DNA of 64,000 bases, taken from positions 23,101 through 87,100 of IMG/VR virus record IMGVR_UViG_3300027736_000034, one strand, 5' to 3'. The stretch's first letter is position 1; the number at the start of each line of letters is the position of its first letter. The translations under genes and the position numbers were made by a program. The notes below the pieces were generated by a model. It was given only the letters and a program-made list of their open reading frames with translations. It did not search any database and had not been told where the DNA came from. Of this stretch, positions 48,494 through 57,700 are shown piece by piece. The stretch comes from a virus.

Positions 48494-48522
48494 ATTATAG
48501 CAGAGAAACCATTTATTGTCAA
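48494..48522 (-). promoter_or_regulatory. Sigma70-type promoter on the minus strand, family spacer
   Basis: Read on the minus strand: TTGACA (48522-48517), 17 bases starting ATAAATGG, then TATAAT (48499-48494). It drives the conserved hypothetical gene and probably IF-1 and SOD downstream. Confidence 0.88.
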
Positions 48523-48525
48523 CCG

Positions 48526-48939
48526 TCATCTTTTGAGGATTTCCATAATCTTTTCTTTTTCCAGAATATCAGTTTCTAATTCCATATACTGTTTACGCAA
48601 TTCTTTTAGTTTTACCCATTTTTCTTCTAATCTTTCGTTGGGATGTAGTATTGCTAACCGTTCTTCTAGTTTGTCTAATGTATCACTTAAGTTTATACCC
48701 TTGATTTTAACCTCACCTTCAAACTCAGCATCACCCTTAACATGCAAAGTATGTGGTGTTGAAATAGTTGATAGGGTAATAGTATCATTCCAAGCAGGAC
48801 CGGTGCCATTAGAATATAAAAATTGTCCGCTACTTCCAGAAGTTATATTATTAACATAAACTCCTGAGGTATTGTTTGTAGTAACAACAGTTGGACTGGC
48901 CATTGTGTTCATTGTGTTTTGTGGTATTGGATAACTCAT
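48526..48939 (-). CDS. Phage protein with beta N-terminus and coiled-coil C-terminus
   Basis: 137 residues. SGQFLYSNGTGPAWNDTITL, then LHVKGDAEFEGEVKIKGINL, then LEERLAILHPNERLEEKWVK and coiled coil LETDILEKEKIMEIL. Proteins with KGDAEFEGxVxIKG and ERLAIL are frequent near fibre genes of large phages; a structural or fibre-assembly part is likely. The start overlaps the AbrB-like gene (ATGA). Confidence 0.75.
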   Translation of the reverse strand: MSYPIPQNTMNTMASPTVVTTNNTSGVYVNNITSGSSGQFLYSNGTGPAWNDTITLSTISTPHTLHVKGDAEFEGEVKIKGINLSDTLDKLEERLAILHPNERLEEKWVKLKELRKQYMELETDILEKEKIMEILKR

Positions 48940-49124
48940 GTTTTCTTTAATGTATAACGGCCTTCTGTATCAAACCCAATTTCAATGTTATCACCCTCTT
49001 TCCATCCCAGTTGAGCCAGTAATGCAGGTGGGATGGGTAACAATAAATCATCATCATTGTCAGGACTTGGTTGCGTTATTACTTCATAACGTACTCTATC
49101 TTGTCCGGGATTATTTGTGGCCAT
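48936..49124 (-). CDS. Minimal AbrB/MazE-like protein
   Basis: 62 residues. DLLLPIPPALLAQLGWKEGD, then NIEIGFDTEGRYTLKK matches the single swapped-hairpin AbrB unit. It is translationally coupled to the coiled-coil gene. A related domain is at 25094. A transcription regulator or antitoxin-like protein; no toxin partner is seen. Confidence 0.72.
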   Translation of the reverse strand: MATNNPGQDRVRYEVITQPSPDNDDDLLLPIPPALLAQLGWKEGDNIEIGFDTEGRYTLKKT

Positions 49125-49155
49125 GTGTTAGTATACTATATTAGTATAGTGATTA

Positions 49156-49728
49156 TCAACTCTTATGGATAAACGGGGCATAAATCTTTTCAAGTTCACT
49201 AATAGTTTGGGCTGCATTACTATCCTCATGCTTGACAGCAATACCGCCTGCGTTACTCCACGCATCTAAATACTTACCGTAATCGTCTACTAAGACATTT
49301 GGTTCACCGTCTTGAGTGGCATATTTAAATTTAGCAGCAGTGAAAATGGCATCACCACTGGTTCCTGTATTAAACTCGTCCAACCAATCTTTTTTAGCCT
49401 TTACGCTAGCACTAGAAAAGGGCCCACGCAATGGGGCAGATAATACAGTATATGGAATTTTGTTGTCATTCAACCACATAACGATACGCATACCACCTGT
49501 TAAGGGTTTCAAATCTTTAAAGAATTGATATACATTTTCTGCGCTAGATGTTGCTAATGCTTGTATATCATCTTCCCGTCTAGGGATCTCTTTATATGTA
49601 GAAACACCGTGTTTTTGTGCCCATGCACCAAAGAAATCAGCCTGTACGCCGTCCATATCTAGGTATAGATGTGGCATCTTTTGTTCTGGTTGATCTTCAA
49701 TTTCTTCAAATAATTCACTTATACGCAT
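49156..49728 (-). CDS. HAD-fold phosphatase (5'-nucleotidase-like) with capsid-targeting-like N-terminus
   Basis: 190 residues from the second of two adjacent ATGs. The start MRISELFEEIEDQ resembles the T4 Alt-type targeting sequence. MPHLYLDMDGVQADFFGAW is HAD motif I (DxDG). YTVLSAPLRG is motif II, KKDWLDEF and NVLVDDYGKYLDAW cover motifs III and IV. Order and size suit a 5'(3')-deoxyribonucleotidase-like enzyme. It stands at the upstream end of the minus-strand block. Confidence 0.78.
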   Translation of the reverse strand: MRISELFEEIEDQPEQKMPHLYLDMDGVQADFFGAWAQKHGVSTYKEIPRREDDIQALATSSAENVYQFFKDLKPLTGGMRIVMWLNDNKIPYTVLSAPLRGPFSSASVKAKKDWLDEFNTGTSGDAIFTAAKFKYATQDGEPNVLVDDYGKYLDAWSNAGGIAVKHEDSNAAQTISELEKIYAPFIHKS

Positions 49729-49817
49729 CATAATATTTATCTGTAACTGGATTGAAACGAATTTATCGCTAAATACATAGTACATTATAACATATAATAA
49801 CAATAAGGAGTACATAA

Positions 49818-49982
49818 ATGGTAACAAAACGGGTTACTACTAGACGAAAAGTAGTTGCACCACCACCCCCATCAGCCAAAAGTTTCCCCACTGCCGCCCT
49901 AGGTGTGGGTATGGTTATCCTTACCAATTATCAAGCAGAAGTAAAACAGATACTGGGATTAATAATGAAAGCATTAACATGA
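49818..49982 (+). CDS. Small protein, 54 residues, one membrane segment
   Basis: AATAAGGAGTACATAA precedes the ATG. A basic, Pro-rich N-terminus (TKRVTTRRKVVAPPPPSA) is followed by a hydrophobic AALGVGMVILTNY. ATGA overlap with the sensor-like membrane protein, so they are co-expressed. Confidence 0.7.
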   Translation: MVTKRVTTRRKVVAPPPPSAKSFPTAALGVGMVILTNYQAEVKQILGLIMKALT

Positions 49983-50743
49983 AAATATTAGATAAGATTT
50001 TAGAATTTAAAAGAACACCGTACGTTATTGCAGGGGTTATATTCTTAAGCAGTTTGATCGTACTTAGCTGCTTTAAAAGCGCAGAAACTCAATTAACTAC
50101 ACTTAATCACGCTGCGTCACTTAGCCGCACTATGGCTAAATCATCTGATGATTTAACTAATTATGCTAGATTTTTTGTAACAACTAAGAACGAACAATGG
50201 AGAACAGAGTTTAACAATGTGCTTAAAATACGCAACGGTGAGGTAGCGGATGAAAAGGGAGTTACAAAATCATTTAAAGTTAGGGTAAAAGAAGTACCGT
50301 TTTTACAAACTGAATTGGATAAGTTATTGAAGGCAGAAGAATTAAGTAACAATCTTGCTAAACTAGAAGTTCAAGCGTTTGCCCTGATTGACAAAGGCAA
50401 ACCTGAACTAAATTTTGAAATACAAACGTATCACTATACAGCAGCACAGATGTTGATGTTTGGGGATGATTACAAAAAATATAAGAAAGAAATTGTAAAC
50501 ACCACTGATGAATTCTATGTTATGGTAGTACACAGGTTGCAATCAGACTATTTGTTTTATATGACAGCAGCATGGACAATGATTATTGTTATAAATTTAA
50601 GTTTAATTTTACTAGTAATGGTTATCAAACATAAAGAAATAGTTGATAATAAACCAGTTAGAACGGTTGCTAAAAAAGTACCAATAAAGAAGCCGGTAGT
50701 AAAAAAAGTTAATAAGGAGATTAAAAATGGCAGAAGAATCTAA
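49979..50743 (+). CDS. Membrane protein with chemoreceptor-type sensor domain but no signalling domain
   Basis: 254 residues. One membrane segment at residues 15-32 (YVIAGVIFLSSLIVLSCF), a helical external region 33-195, and a second at about 198-220 (MTAAWTMIIVINLSLILLVM). The external region has SSDDLTNYARFFVTTKNEQW, VLKIRNGEV, VPFLQTELDKLLKAEELSNN and LEVQAFALIDKG, the order of four-helix sensor domains of methyl-accepting proteins and cyclases. The tail is only basic (KKVPIKKPVVKKVNK). It might titrate or hijack host receptors. Confidence 0.7.
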   Translation: MKILDKILEFKRTPYVIAGVIFLSSLIVLSCFKSAETQLTTLNHAASLSRTMAKSSDDLTNYARFFVTTKNEQWRTEFNNVLKIRNGEVADEKGVTKSFKVRVKEVPFLQTELDKLLKAEELSNNLAKLEVQAFALIDKGKPELNFEIQTYHYTAAQMLMFGDDYKKYKKEIVNTTDEFYVMVVHRLQSDYLFYMTAAWTMIIVINLSLILLVMVIKHKEIVDNKPVRTVAKKVPIKKPVVKKVNKEIKNGRRI

Positions 50744-51269
50744 ACCACTATCACGCAGCGAACGTGAAGCACATATCAAAGATAGAGCCGGATGGACTAT
50801 TACCGTAATAGCAGCATTATTAGCGGTTAACACATATATTGCCAATGGCATTAGCAGTAATATATTAACTAATACAATTAAGGCTAATGATACATGGAAC
50901 TTTTATCAAGCAAAAAGTATCAAACAAACTATAGCAGAAAATGCTAGAGATGATGCACTTGCTCGTAAGGATAACAAAAAAGCACAAGAGTTAACCGCTA
51001 AAATTGATAGATACGAAAGTGATCCTGTTAAGAATGAGGGCAAGAAAGAATTAATGGCTAAAGCCAAGAGTTTAGAAGCCGAAAGAGATGAAGCAAAAAA
51101 GCATAGTCCTTGGTTAACATTTTCTGGTTCAGTATTACAACTTAGTATCGTATTATTATCTGCTAGTATTTTAGCAGTTAGTATGGGCATGTTCTATTCA
51201 AGTATCCTAGTTGGCTTAATTGGGGCTATATTAATGAGCCAAGGAATTTGGCTATGGGTACCTTTATAA
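50727..51269 (+). CDS. DUF4337-type membrane protein
   Basis: 180 residues. A first membrane segment (GWTITVIAALLAVNTYIANG), then NDTWNFYQAKSIKQTIAENA, the W-x-x-YQAKS-x-K signature of DUF4337, a charged coiled coil, and two closing membrane segments. AAGGAGATTAAAA precedes the ATG. It overlaps both neighbours, so it belongs to the same operon. Function unknown. Confidence 0.8.
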   Translation: MAEESKPLSRSEREAHIKDRAGWTITVIAALLAVNTYIANGISSNILTNTIKANDTWNFYQAKSIKQTIAENARDDALARKDNKKAQELTAKIDRYESDPVKNEGKKELMAKAKSLEAERDEAKKHSPWLTFSGSVLQLSIVLLSASILAVSMGMFYSSILVGLIGAILMSQGIWLWVPL

Positions 51270-51475
51270 AGATATTTGCTAGTTTATTACTAGTATTAAC
51301 AATGGTAGTATCTAGTGAAGAAACTTTTAACGGATTAAAAAAGGATGAGGTGTGGTTGTGCGTTCGTTGGCAATGGACAACTACCCCAGTTGAAGGGAAA
51401 GTTAATTGTGTTGAGTGGGCTAAAAAAGATTGTTCCAACAGATTGTATCCAGAAATATGTAAAAGAGGCGGGTAA
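51254..51475 (+). CDS. Small exported Cys-containing protein
   Basis: 73 residues from ATG 51254 (a TTG at 51248 is possible). The signal-peptide-like start GTFIKIFASLLLVLTMVVSS is followed by a mature part with five Cys (VWLCVRWQWTTTPVEGKVNC, DCSNRLYPEICKRGG). Probably periplasmic, disulfide-bonded. Function unknown. Confidence 0.68.
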   Translation: MGTFIKIFASLLLVLTMVVSSEETFNGLKKDEVWLCVRWQWTTTPVEGKVNCVEWAKKDCSNRLYPEICKRGG

Positions 51476-51478
51476 ATA

Positions 51479-52093
51479 ATGGATCCGATTACTATAGGAC
51501 TTGCCTTCACCGCAGCACAATCAGCAATTGGACATATCAAACAAGCCATAGCCTTGGGCAAGGATGTCAATAGTATCATCGGGCAAGTGGGGCATTTCTT
51601 TGAAGCAGCAGACCAGGTTCATTTAGCTAGCATTAAAGCCAAGCATGGTGCTATGGGAAAAACTGATGCTCAACTTGGGCGTCAAGCACTTGAGTTTGCA
51701 ATGCGTAGTAATCAATTACGTGAAGATGAGAGAGAATTGAAGGATATGATTTATTGGCAACTTGGTAAGCCTCAAATCTGGGAAGAGATGATTGCTGAAC
51801 GTACTAGATTAATAAAAGAAAAGCGTGAAGGTGAAGAAGCAATAGCAAAAGCCAAGCAAGCACATAAAGAAAAGATGGCTCAGTACTTTATGATTACTAT
51901 GTATACTATAGCATTTGGTCTTGTTATTTCTGCGTTTGTGATGTTAGGAGTTCAGTTTTATAGTATGGCTGAACAACAAAAAGAATTTGAGGCTGCACAA
52001 GCAAAAGCATTGAGAATTCGCAGAGAGCAACAATATATGAGAGAACAAGAACAAAAGAAACAAATTGAAACAGCCGCAAAAAACGGTGCTTAA
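51479..52093 (+). CDS. Conserved phage protein with one membrane segment and coiled coils
   Basis: 204 residues. TIGLAFTAAQSAIGHIKQAI, AALEFAM-like QALEFAMRSNQLREDERELK then DMIYWQLGKPQIWEEM are segments I know from cyanophage-type proteins. A membrane helix lies at about 135-160 (FMITMYTIAFGLVISAFVM), followed by a Gln/Arg-rich coiled coil. Possibly a structural or tail-associated protein. Confidence 0.75.
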   Translation: MDPITIGLAFTAAQSAIGHIKQAIALGKDVNSIIGQVGHFFEAADQVHLASIKAKHGAMGKTDAQLGRQALEFAMRSNQLREDERELKDMIYWQLGKPQIWEEMIAERTRLIKEKREGEEAIAKAKQAHKEKMAQYFMITMYTIAFGLVISAFVMLGVQFYSMAEQQKEFEAAQAKALRIRREQQYMREQEQKKQIETAAKNGA

Positions 52094-52209
52094 TGTCTAT
52101 TTCTATCGTTAGCCCAATCTTTAAACATTACCCAAAATATCATAATTAAAGGTACGCACCCAAGTAGGAATATCAAGTCGTTAAGTGTAATAATAATATT
52201 AAAATACAT
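52090..52209 (-). CDS. Possible 39-residue membrane peptide
   Basis: On the minus strand a short frame gives MYFNIIITLNDLIFLLGCVP then LIMIFWVMFKDWANDRNRH, a convincing single membrane helix with a charged tail. No ribosome binding site is seen and its stop overlaps the stop of the gene on the other strand. The plus strand between 52094 and 52292 has no gene. Confidence 0.4.
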   Translation of the reverse strand: MYFNIIITLNDLIFLLGCVPLIMIFWVMFKDWANDRNRH

Positions 52210-52292
52210 TTATTATTTATTGGGTGAAACACAGTTTTATATACAGACAAAACACCAGTTGATAAATACTACTATATAAAGAGGAATAGTAA

Positions 52293-55200
52293 ATGGCAGA
52301 TCGTTATTGGAGAGGTGGAACAGGTACTTGGAATACAACTAGTACTACTAACTGGTCTGACACCTCTGGCGGCGCTGGTGGATTCAGTGTTCCAACTGCT
52401 AGTGATAACGTTATCTTTGACCAAGCTGCTACTTATTCTGTAACAATGACGGGTGCATTAGCCTGTTTAAGTATTACGGTATCCGCAGGTACAGTTTCGT
52501 TCTTAACTGGTACTACACCCACACTTCAAGTCAATGGTTCAATGTCATTGATAGCTATGACTTGGACTAGTACCGGTGCCATAACATTCAATGCTACAAC
52601 TACTGGTCAAACAATTACTACTGGTGGCACAACAATAAATGCTCCTATTACGTTCAATGGAGTTGGCGGTGGATGGAGTTTGGGTAGCACATTAACAACT
52701 GGCGCAACTCAGACTACAACACTAACGAATGGTGCGCTTATTCTTAATGGATACGATTTAACTACTGGTATATTCAGTTCAAGTAATGCTAACACTCGTT
52801 CAATTGCGTTTGGTGCAACCAATATCAATCTAACACATACCACTGCTGGACAAACTGTATTGAGTATGGCAATTGCTACTAACTTTACATGGACTACTAC
52901 TACGTCCGGTGCCCTAGGCACAAGTACAGGTTGTTTCCAAGCAGTAATGGACAGAACTAGAACATTTGTATTTGGTACAACAAGTGGTTCAATAACCAAT
53001 GCCCCAACTCTTTACTTATCCAGCGGCGCATCCATCGCTACTATAACAACTGGTAGTTATTTCAATGAACTTAATTTAGGGACTTGTTCTTTTACTATTG
53101 CTGCAACCAGTCTTAACGTAAATCAATTATATACTGCTAGTAGTACATGTGTTCTTACTAACATGACTGTAACTATGCGTGGCACTGGTTATATGCAGAC
53201 TAATACTAGTATAGGTCCATTAATTATCAATACTAGTGGTACAGTTTATATGCCTACGGGAGGGTCAACGGTTGCGTGTACTACATTTACATTAACAGCA
53301 GGTTCATTAAATATGTACACCAATGGTACAGTAACTTGCTCAAGTACATTTACTTTCTCAGGCGGGTCAATAGATTATATGGGTACAATTACTTGTACTA
53401 CTTTCACTGTTGCTGGTGCAAATTTTGCAATGGTTGCGGGAAGTCTTACCCCATCTGTGAGTTTTGTTATAACTAGTGGCACATTTACATATAGTGGAGG
53501 CACATTAGCAGCAGTTCCTACATTTACACATACTGCTGGTACAGTTAATTTTAATAAAGATTATGCTTTAACTACTACTGGAACTTATACATTTACTGCC
53601 GGCGCATTAAATTTACTTACTAATATTACATTGTCAACTGGTATATTCAGTTCAGCAAATATAAACACTCGTTCAATCGCTTTTGGTACACCATCTGTTG
53701 CTTCTTATATTAATCTTACACATACTACAGCAGCAACTACTGTATTGAGTATGGCAACACTTACTGGTTTTAGTTTTACGGGCGTAGGAGGATTTACGGT
53801 TGCTGATATGGCTAATACTAGAACATTCTCTGTGGGTAATACTGCGGGCGGTTCAGCAACTACTGCGCCTAGTCTTACTTTTACAACAGGTGCAAGTGTT
53901 GCCACATTAACTACTGGTAGTTGGTTTAAGGATCTTAGTTTTTTTGACACTACTTTTAACCCAGGCACAACAGCACTTAACATTGCTGGTAATTTAACTA
54001 TGGGTAACGGTTTGTATACTACTGTTACTATAGCAATGCGAGGTAGTGGATATTTGTGGAATCGTTATAACACGGTAACACAGACGATTGGGCCACTGTC
54101 AATTAACACTACTGGAACAGTAAGTATATACCCAGGGGGATATAACTTGTGGTGTACAACTCTTACAATAACAGCCGGCACGTTAGATTTTACGGGTTCC
54201 AGCGGTACTATCACATGTTCTAGCACAGTTACATATACCGCGGGAACATTAACTCTTAATGACGGAGCAATGTCTTGTACAACATTTACAGTAAACGGTG
54301 CAGCATTTACTTTCAATGCAGGAACATTAACCCCTTCAATAAGTTTTGTATTGACAAGCGGTTCATTTACACTTGGCGGCACAGCTAACTTAAACGACGG
54401 GGTATTACCTTTATTCACACATACAGCAGGAACAGTAACATTAAATAAATCATGGGCAATAGGTAGTGCTGGTACTAGCGGGACTTATACATTTACTGCG
54501 GGCACATTAACAATAAGTGAAGGGTATTATTTACAATGTGCTATATTCAGTTCAAGTGGCGCCGGTGTACGTACAATTAACTTTGGTACTACTAGATATA
54601 CCCCAACATATTATAATTATCCAAGCGTTGGGACTAATGGTGTGCCACCATCATACATATATCTTTATAATACTACCGCAGCACAAACTGTATTGAATAT
54701 GGCAATTGCTACTAACTTTACCTGGACCGGGTCTGGTTTATTCAATTTTCCAGGTGCTAATACAGCAACAATGGTATTTGGTACAACCGGCGGTTCAACA
54801 ACAAATGCTCCTAATCTATATGCAGGAGGTGCTAATGCTCTTACAGTTACCACTGGTAGTTGGTTCAATGTGTTTAACCTTATCAACGCAGGATACACGA
54901 CCCCTGCTACATCAGTAAACGTAGTTGAAGCATTTTTATTATGGTCTAGTGGTGTTCATACAGGGGTAACAATCGTACCTAAACTTACTACAACTAGTAT
55001 TATCAATAACGGGTATACATTTGGTGGTTTAACTGTTAACGTTGCTGATGCTAATATACAACTTACTAGTGAGTTAGTATTAGCAGGAGCATTGACACTA
55101 ACACAAGGCACAATAAACACAAACAACTCTAATGTAACAAGTGCGTCATTTGCTAGTACAGGGCCATACTCTCGCTCAATTATAGGAACAAACACTACAT

Positions 55201-56411
55201 ATACTATTTCGGGCGCCGGCGCAACAGCATGGAATTTTGGATCAACTGGTAGTGCGTTGTTTAATGGCAGTACTCAAAACTTCAGCGTGGCCACAAACGC
55301 AGCGTTTGATTTTGCTTCTAGTAGTTTTACAATTGAAGCGTGGGTATATTTAAATTCAATAGGAACTGCTCAATGCATACAAAGCACATACCCAGCAACA
55401 TTTGCCGGTACTACTGGTTATGAATTCTTAACAAACACAAGTAATTTTTTAGTGTTTGACACTTTTTTAACCGGGGTTAACCAAACAATAACTGCTACTA
55501 ACCAAGCATTGACTTCGGGGGTATGGACTCATGTAGCGGTAGTAAACAATGCCGGTACCTATAATCTTTATGTTAACGGAACTCAATGTACATATACTTC
55601 TAATATAACACAAGCAGTCAACTCCGGTGGTGCCGCGGTTACTTTTGGTAGATCACTTTATACTTCTTTTACACACCCATTGAATGGGTACATGACTAAT
55701 ATTCGTGTAATAAAGGGTGTAGGAGTTTATACTGGCAATTTCACTGTACCAACTGCACCTTTGTTACCAACGCAAAGTGCAGGAACAAATATAAGTGCTA
55801 TCACAGGAACGCAAACGTCTTTATTGTTGTCAACCCCTGTTAACAGTTTTTTAACAGATTACTCAAACAATAACTTTACAGTAACTAATACCGGTACAGC
55901 AACAGCCAACACTCTTTCACCGTTTGCTGTAATGTCACCGGGGATAACATTTACTGGCTTCACTATAAGTATGACTAGTGCATCAGCAAAAACTTTTGTG
56001 GGTAGTGGTGGAACTTATCCGATAATCAATCAAGGTGGCGCCGGTGCATTAACTATAACCGGTAATAATATATTTTACAATATAACAAATACTACACAAC
56101 CAGCATCAGTAACATTTACAGCAGCAACTACAACTACTTTTAAGTATTTTAGTTTATCTGGAAATGCTGGTAACTTGGTTACTATCACTTCAGCAACCGC
56201 AGCCAATCACACACTATCAATGAGTAGCGGTATTGCTAATACACAATACATGTCAATTAGTCGTAGCCAAGCAACAGGTGGAGCAGGATGGATTGCTGCT
56301 ACATCAACCAATGGTGGTACAAATTCAGGTTGGGTATTTGCTGTACCTAGATTTGTTGAAATGGGTGATATCTCGTTTGACACCACAGATGGTGGAATAA
56401 CCTTTACTTAA
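52293..56411 (+). CDS. Giant beta-rich adhesin with LamG domain
   Basis: 1372 residues after AAAGAGGAATAGTAA. It starts ADRYWRGGTGTWNTTSTTNW, a module common at the N-terminus of phage and bacterial adhesins. Residues up to about 985 are Thr/Ser/Gly-rich beta repeats, with a unit containing TTGSW/YFN, SLNV and ITxSGT-like turns recurring about every 240 residues (for example FSSSNANTRSIAFG and FSSANINTRSIAFG). Residues about 986-1202 form a LamG domain (AFDFASSSFTIEAWVYLNS, GVWTHVAVVNN). Likely a second tail fibre or host-binding protein. Confidence 0.83.
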   Translation: MADRYWRGGTGTWNTTSTTNWSDTSGGAGGFSVPTASDNVIFDQAATYSVTMTGALACLSITVSAGTVSFLTGTTPTLQVNGSMSLIAMTWTSTGAITFNATTTGQTITTGGTTINAPITFNGVGGGWSLGSTLTTGATQTTTLTNGALILNGYDLTTGIFSSSNANTRSIAFGATNINLTHTTAGQTVLSMAIATNFTWTTTTSGALGTSTGCFQAVMDRTRTFVFGTTSGSITNAPTLYLSSGASIATITTGSYFNELNLGTCSFTIAATSLNVNQLYTASSTCVLTNMTVTMRGTGYMQTNTSIGPLIINTSGTVYMPTGGSTVACTTFTLTAGSLNMYTNGTVTCSSTFTFSGGSIDYMGTITCTTFTVAGANFAMVAGSLTPSVSFVITSGTFTYSGGTLAAVPTFTHTAGTVNFNKDYALTTTGTYTFTAGALNLLTNITLSTGIFSSANINTRSIAFGTPSVASYINLTHTTAATTVLSMATLTGFSFTGVGGFTVADMANTRTFSVGNTAGGSATTAPSLTFTTGASVATLTTGSWFKDLSFFDTTFNPGTTALNIAGNLTMGNGLYTTVTIAMRGSGYLWNRYNTVTQTIGPLSINTTGTVSIYPGGYNLWCTTLTITAGTLDFTGSSGTITCSSTVTYTAGTLTLNDGAMSCTTFTVNGAAFTFNAGTLTPSISFVLTSGSFTLGGTANLNDGVLPLFTHTAGTVTLNKSWAIGSAGTSGTYTFTAGTLTISEGYYLQCAIFSSSGAGVRTINFGTTRYTPTYYNYPSVGTNGVPPSYIYLYNTTAAQTVLNMAIATNFTWTGSGLFNFPGANTATMVFGTTGGSTTNAPNLYAGGANALTVTTGSWFNVFNLINAGYTTPATSVNVVEAFLLWSSGVHTGVTIVPKLTTTSIINNGYTFGGLTVNVADANIQLTSELVLAGALTLTQGTINTNNSNVTSASFASTGPYSRSIIGTNTTYTISGAGATAWNFGSTGSALFNGSTQNFSVATNAAFDFASSSFTIEAWVYLNSIGTAQCIQSTYPATFAGTTGYEFLTNTSNFLVFDTFLTGVNQTITATNQALTSGVWTHVAVVNNAGTYNLYVNGTQCTYTSNITQAVNSGGAAVTFGRSLYTSFTHPLNGYMTNIRVIKGVGVYTGNFTVPTAPLLPTQSAGTNISAITGTQTSLLLSTPVNSFLTDYSNNNFTVTNTGTATANTLSPFAVMSPGITFTGFTISMTSASAKTFVGSGGTYPIINQGGAGALTITGNNIFYNITNTTQPASVTFTAATTTTFKYFSLSGNAGNLVTITSATAANHTLSMSSGIANTQYMSISRSQATGGAGWIAATSTNGGTNSGWVFAVPRFVEMGDISFDTTDGGITFT

Positions 56412-56412
56412 T

Positions 56413-56727
56413 ATGAAATACTTAACAACACTTTTACTAAGTTTAACTTTACTTACCGCACAGGCAAAAAGTCCCGAAGAGGTTGTAACTACAGAGATAA
56501 CCTGTTATGATAGTGAAACACTATTCAAAACTCTTAAAGAAACATATAAGGAATATCCAATTGCTTTGGGAATGACTAATGATAAGGCCCATTCTACTAC
56601 TACAGTTTGGGTCAGTCCAAGAAATAAATCTTGGACAATAGTTGCTACAAAACAGTCTATAAGCTGTATCATTGGAGCAGGAACAGAGTTTGAATTAGTG
56701 CCATATAAAAAAGAAACAATGCTTTGA
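56413..56727 (+). CDS. Small exported protein, 104 residues
   Basis: A signal peptide (KYLTTLLLSLTLLTAQAKSP) precedes a compact domain (YPIALGMTNDKAHSTTTVWV, SWTIVATKQSISCIIGAG). Similar exported proteins with KSWTIV and CIIGAG occur in freshwater phages (from memory). It is coupled to the carboxypeptidase-like gene by overlapping codons. Confidence 0.75.
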   Translation: MKYLTTLLLSLTLLTAQAKSPEEVVTTEITCYDSETLFKTLKETYKEYPIALGMTNDKAHSTTTVWVSPRNKSWTIVATKQSISCIIGAGTEFELVPYKKETML

Positions 56728-57458
56728 AAAAAACTATACTAGCCCTTCTACTATCTACTTCTCTATGTGCTATCGCACAACCTTCATTAACGGCTCAATC
56801 TTGGTTAGTCGCCGATGATAATGGAATTATACTAGAAGGATCACATACCACTGATGTTCGTTCTATTGCTAGTATCACAAAACTAATGACAAGTATGGTT
56901 GTATTAGATAGTGGGCAATCATTATCTGAAAAAATTCCAAAGAAACTTTATAACAGAACATTTACTAGACAAGAATTACTCAATCTAGCCATAGTTAAAT
57001 CAGATAACAATGCTGCTAAAATGTTATGCGAATACTATCCAGGTGGTATACTTAGATGTGTTGAAGCCATGAACAATAAGGCTAATACATTGGGGATGTA
57101 TAGTAGTAATTTTACTGACCCAACTGGGCTATACAACACTAATGTAAGTACCGCAGAAGATTTAATTAAGTTAGTAATGGCTGCACGTAATTATCCAACA
57201 ATCGTTAATGCTAGCAATACATCAACCATTCAATGGCAAATCAATAAAAAGAAATCTGCTATCTTTCATAATACTAATACCTTAGTTGGTAAGGGTGTTG
57301 ATTTCATTGTAAGTAAAACAGGATGGATCCGCGACAGCGGTGGCTGTATCGTTATGATGTTAAACGGAGATCAGGGAGTTAGAACCGTAGTTCTATTGGG
57401 TAGCAAGAATACTAAAACACGTATACCAGAAGCATATATGGTATCTAAACTACATTAA
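56724..57458 (+). CDS. D-alanyl-D-alanine carboxypeptidase-like protein (S11)
   Basis: 244 residues from a TTG start overlapping the previous TGA. A signal peptide (KKTILALLLSTSLCAIAQ) leads to the periplasm. The penicillin-binding motifs are present: Ser50-x-x-Lys53 in RSIASITKLM, the SDN triad in VKSDNNAAKM and KTG in IVSKTGWIRD. This is the catalytic domain only, without the C-terminal anchor of DacA-type enzymes. It could trim peptidoglycan peptides for lysis, or remodel the wall during infection. Confidence 0.9.
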   Translation: MKKTILALLLSTSLCAIAQPSLTAQSWLVADDNGIILEGSHTTDVRSIASITKLMTSMVVLDSGQSLSEKIPKKLYNRTFTRQELLNLAIVKSDNNAAKMLCEYYPGGILRCVEAMNNKANTLGMYSSNFTDPTGLYNTNVSTAEDLIKLVMAARNYPTIVNASNTSTIQWQINKKKSAIFHNTNTLVGKGVDFIVSKTGWIRDSGGCIVMMLNGDQGVRTVVLLGSKNTKTRIPEAYMVSKLH

Positions 57459-57700
57459 CGCTTCTTGGGGATATAGTCTACCCCTGCAACGGGAGTAAAA
57501 TCTTTAGTTAGATTGTTGACCATATCTTCACCGTACTTCAATGTAAGCATACTGAAGTTCTGATCGTTGCCGTCTTTACGCATACCAATCATAAAATATT
57601 GATACCATTTGATTTTAGTTTGAGCAAACTTCTTAACGATATTATCGGATATAATATCGTCAAAGTTATTATTTTCACGGTAAAAAGTATAGTATTTCAT
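57455..57700 (-). CDS. Hypothetical protein, 81 residues
   Basis: Start ATG at 57700 overlaps the previous stop (ATGA), preferred over an ATG three codons earlier. KYYTFYRENNNFDDIISDNI, then WYQYFMIGMRKDGNDQ and MVNNLTKDFTPVAGVDY. Function unknown. It is convergent with the carboxypeptidase gene, overlapping by four bases. Confidence 0.7.
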   Translation of the reverse strand: MKYYTFYRENNNFDDIISDNIVKKFAQTKIKWYQYFMIGMRKDGNDQNFSMLTLKYGEDMVNNLTKDFTPVAGVDYIPKKR

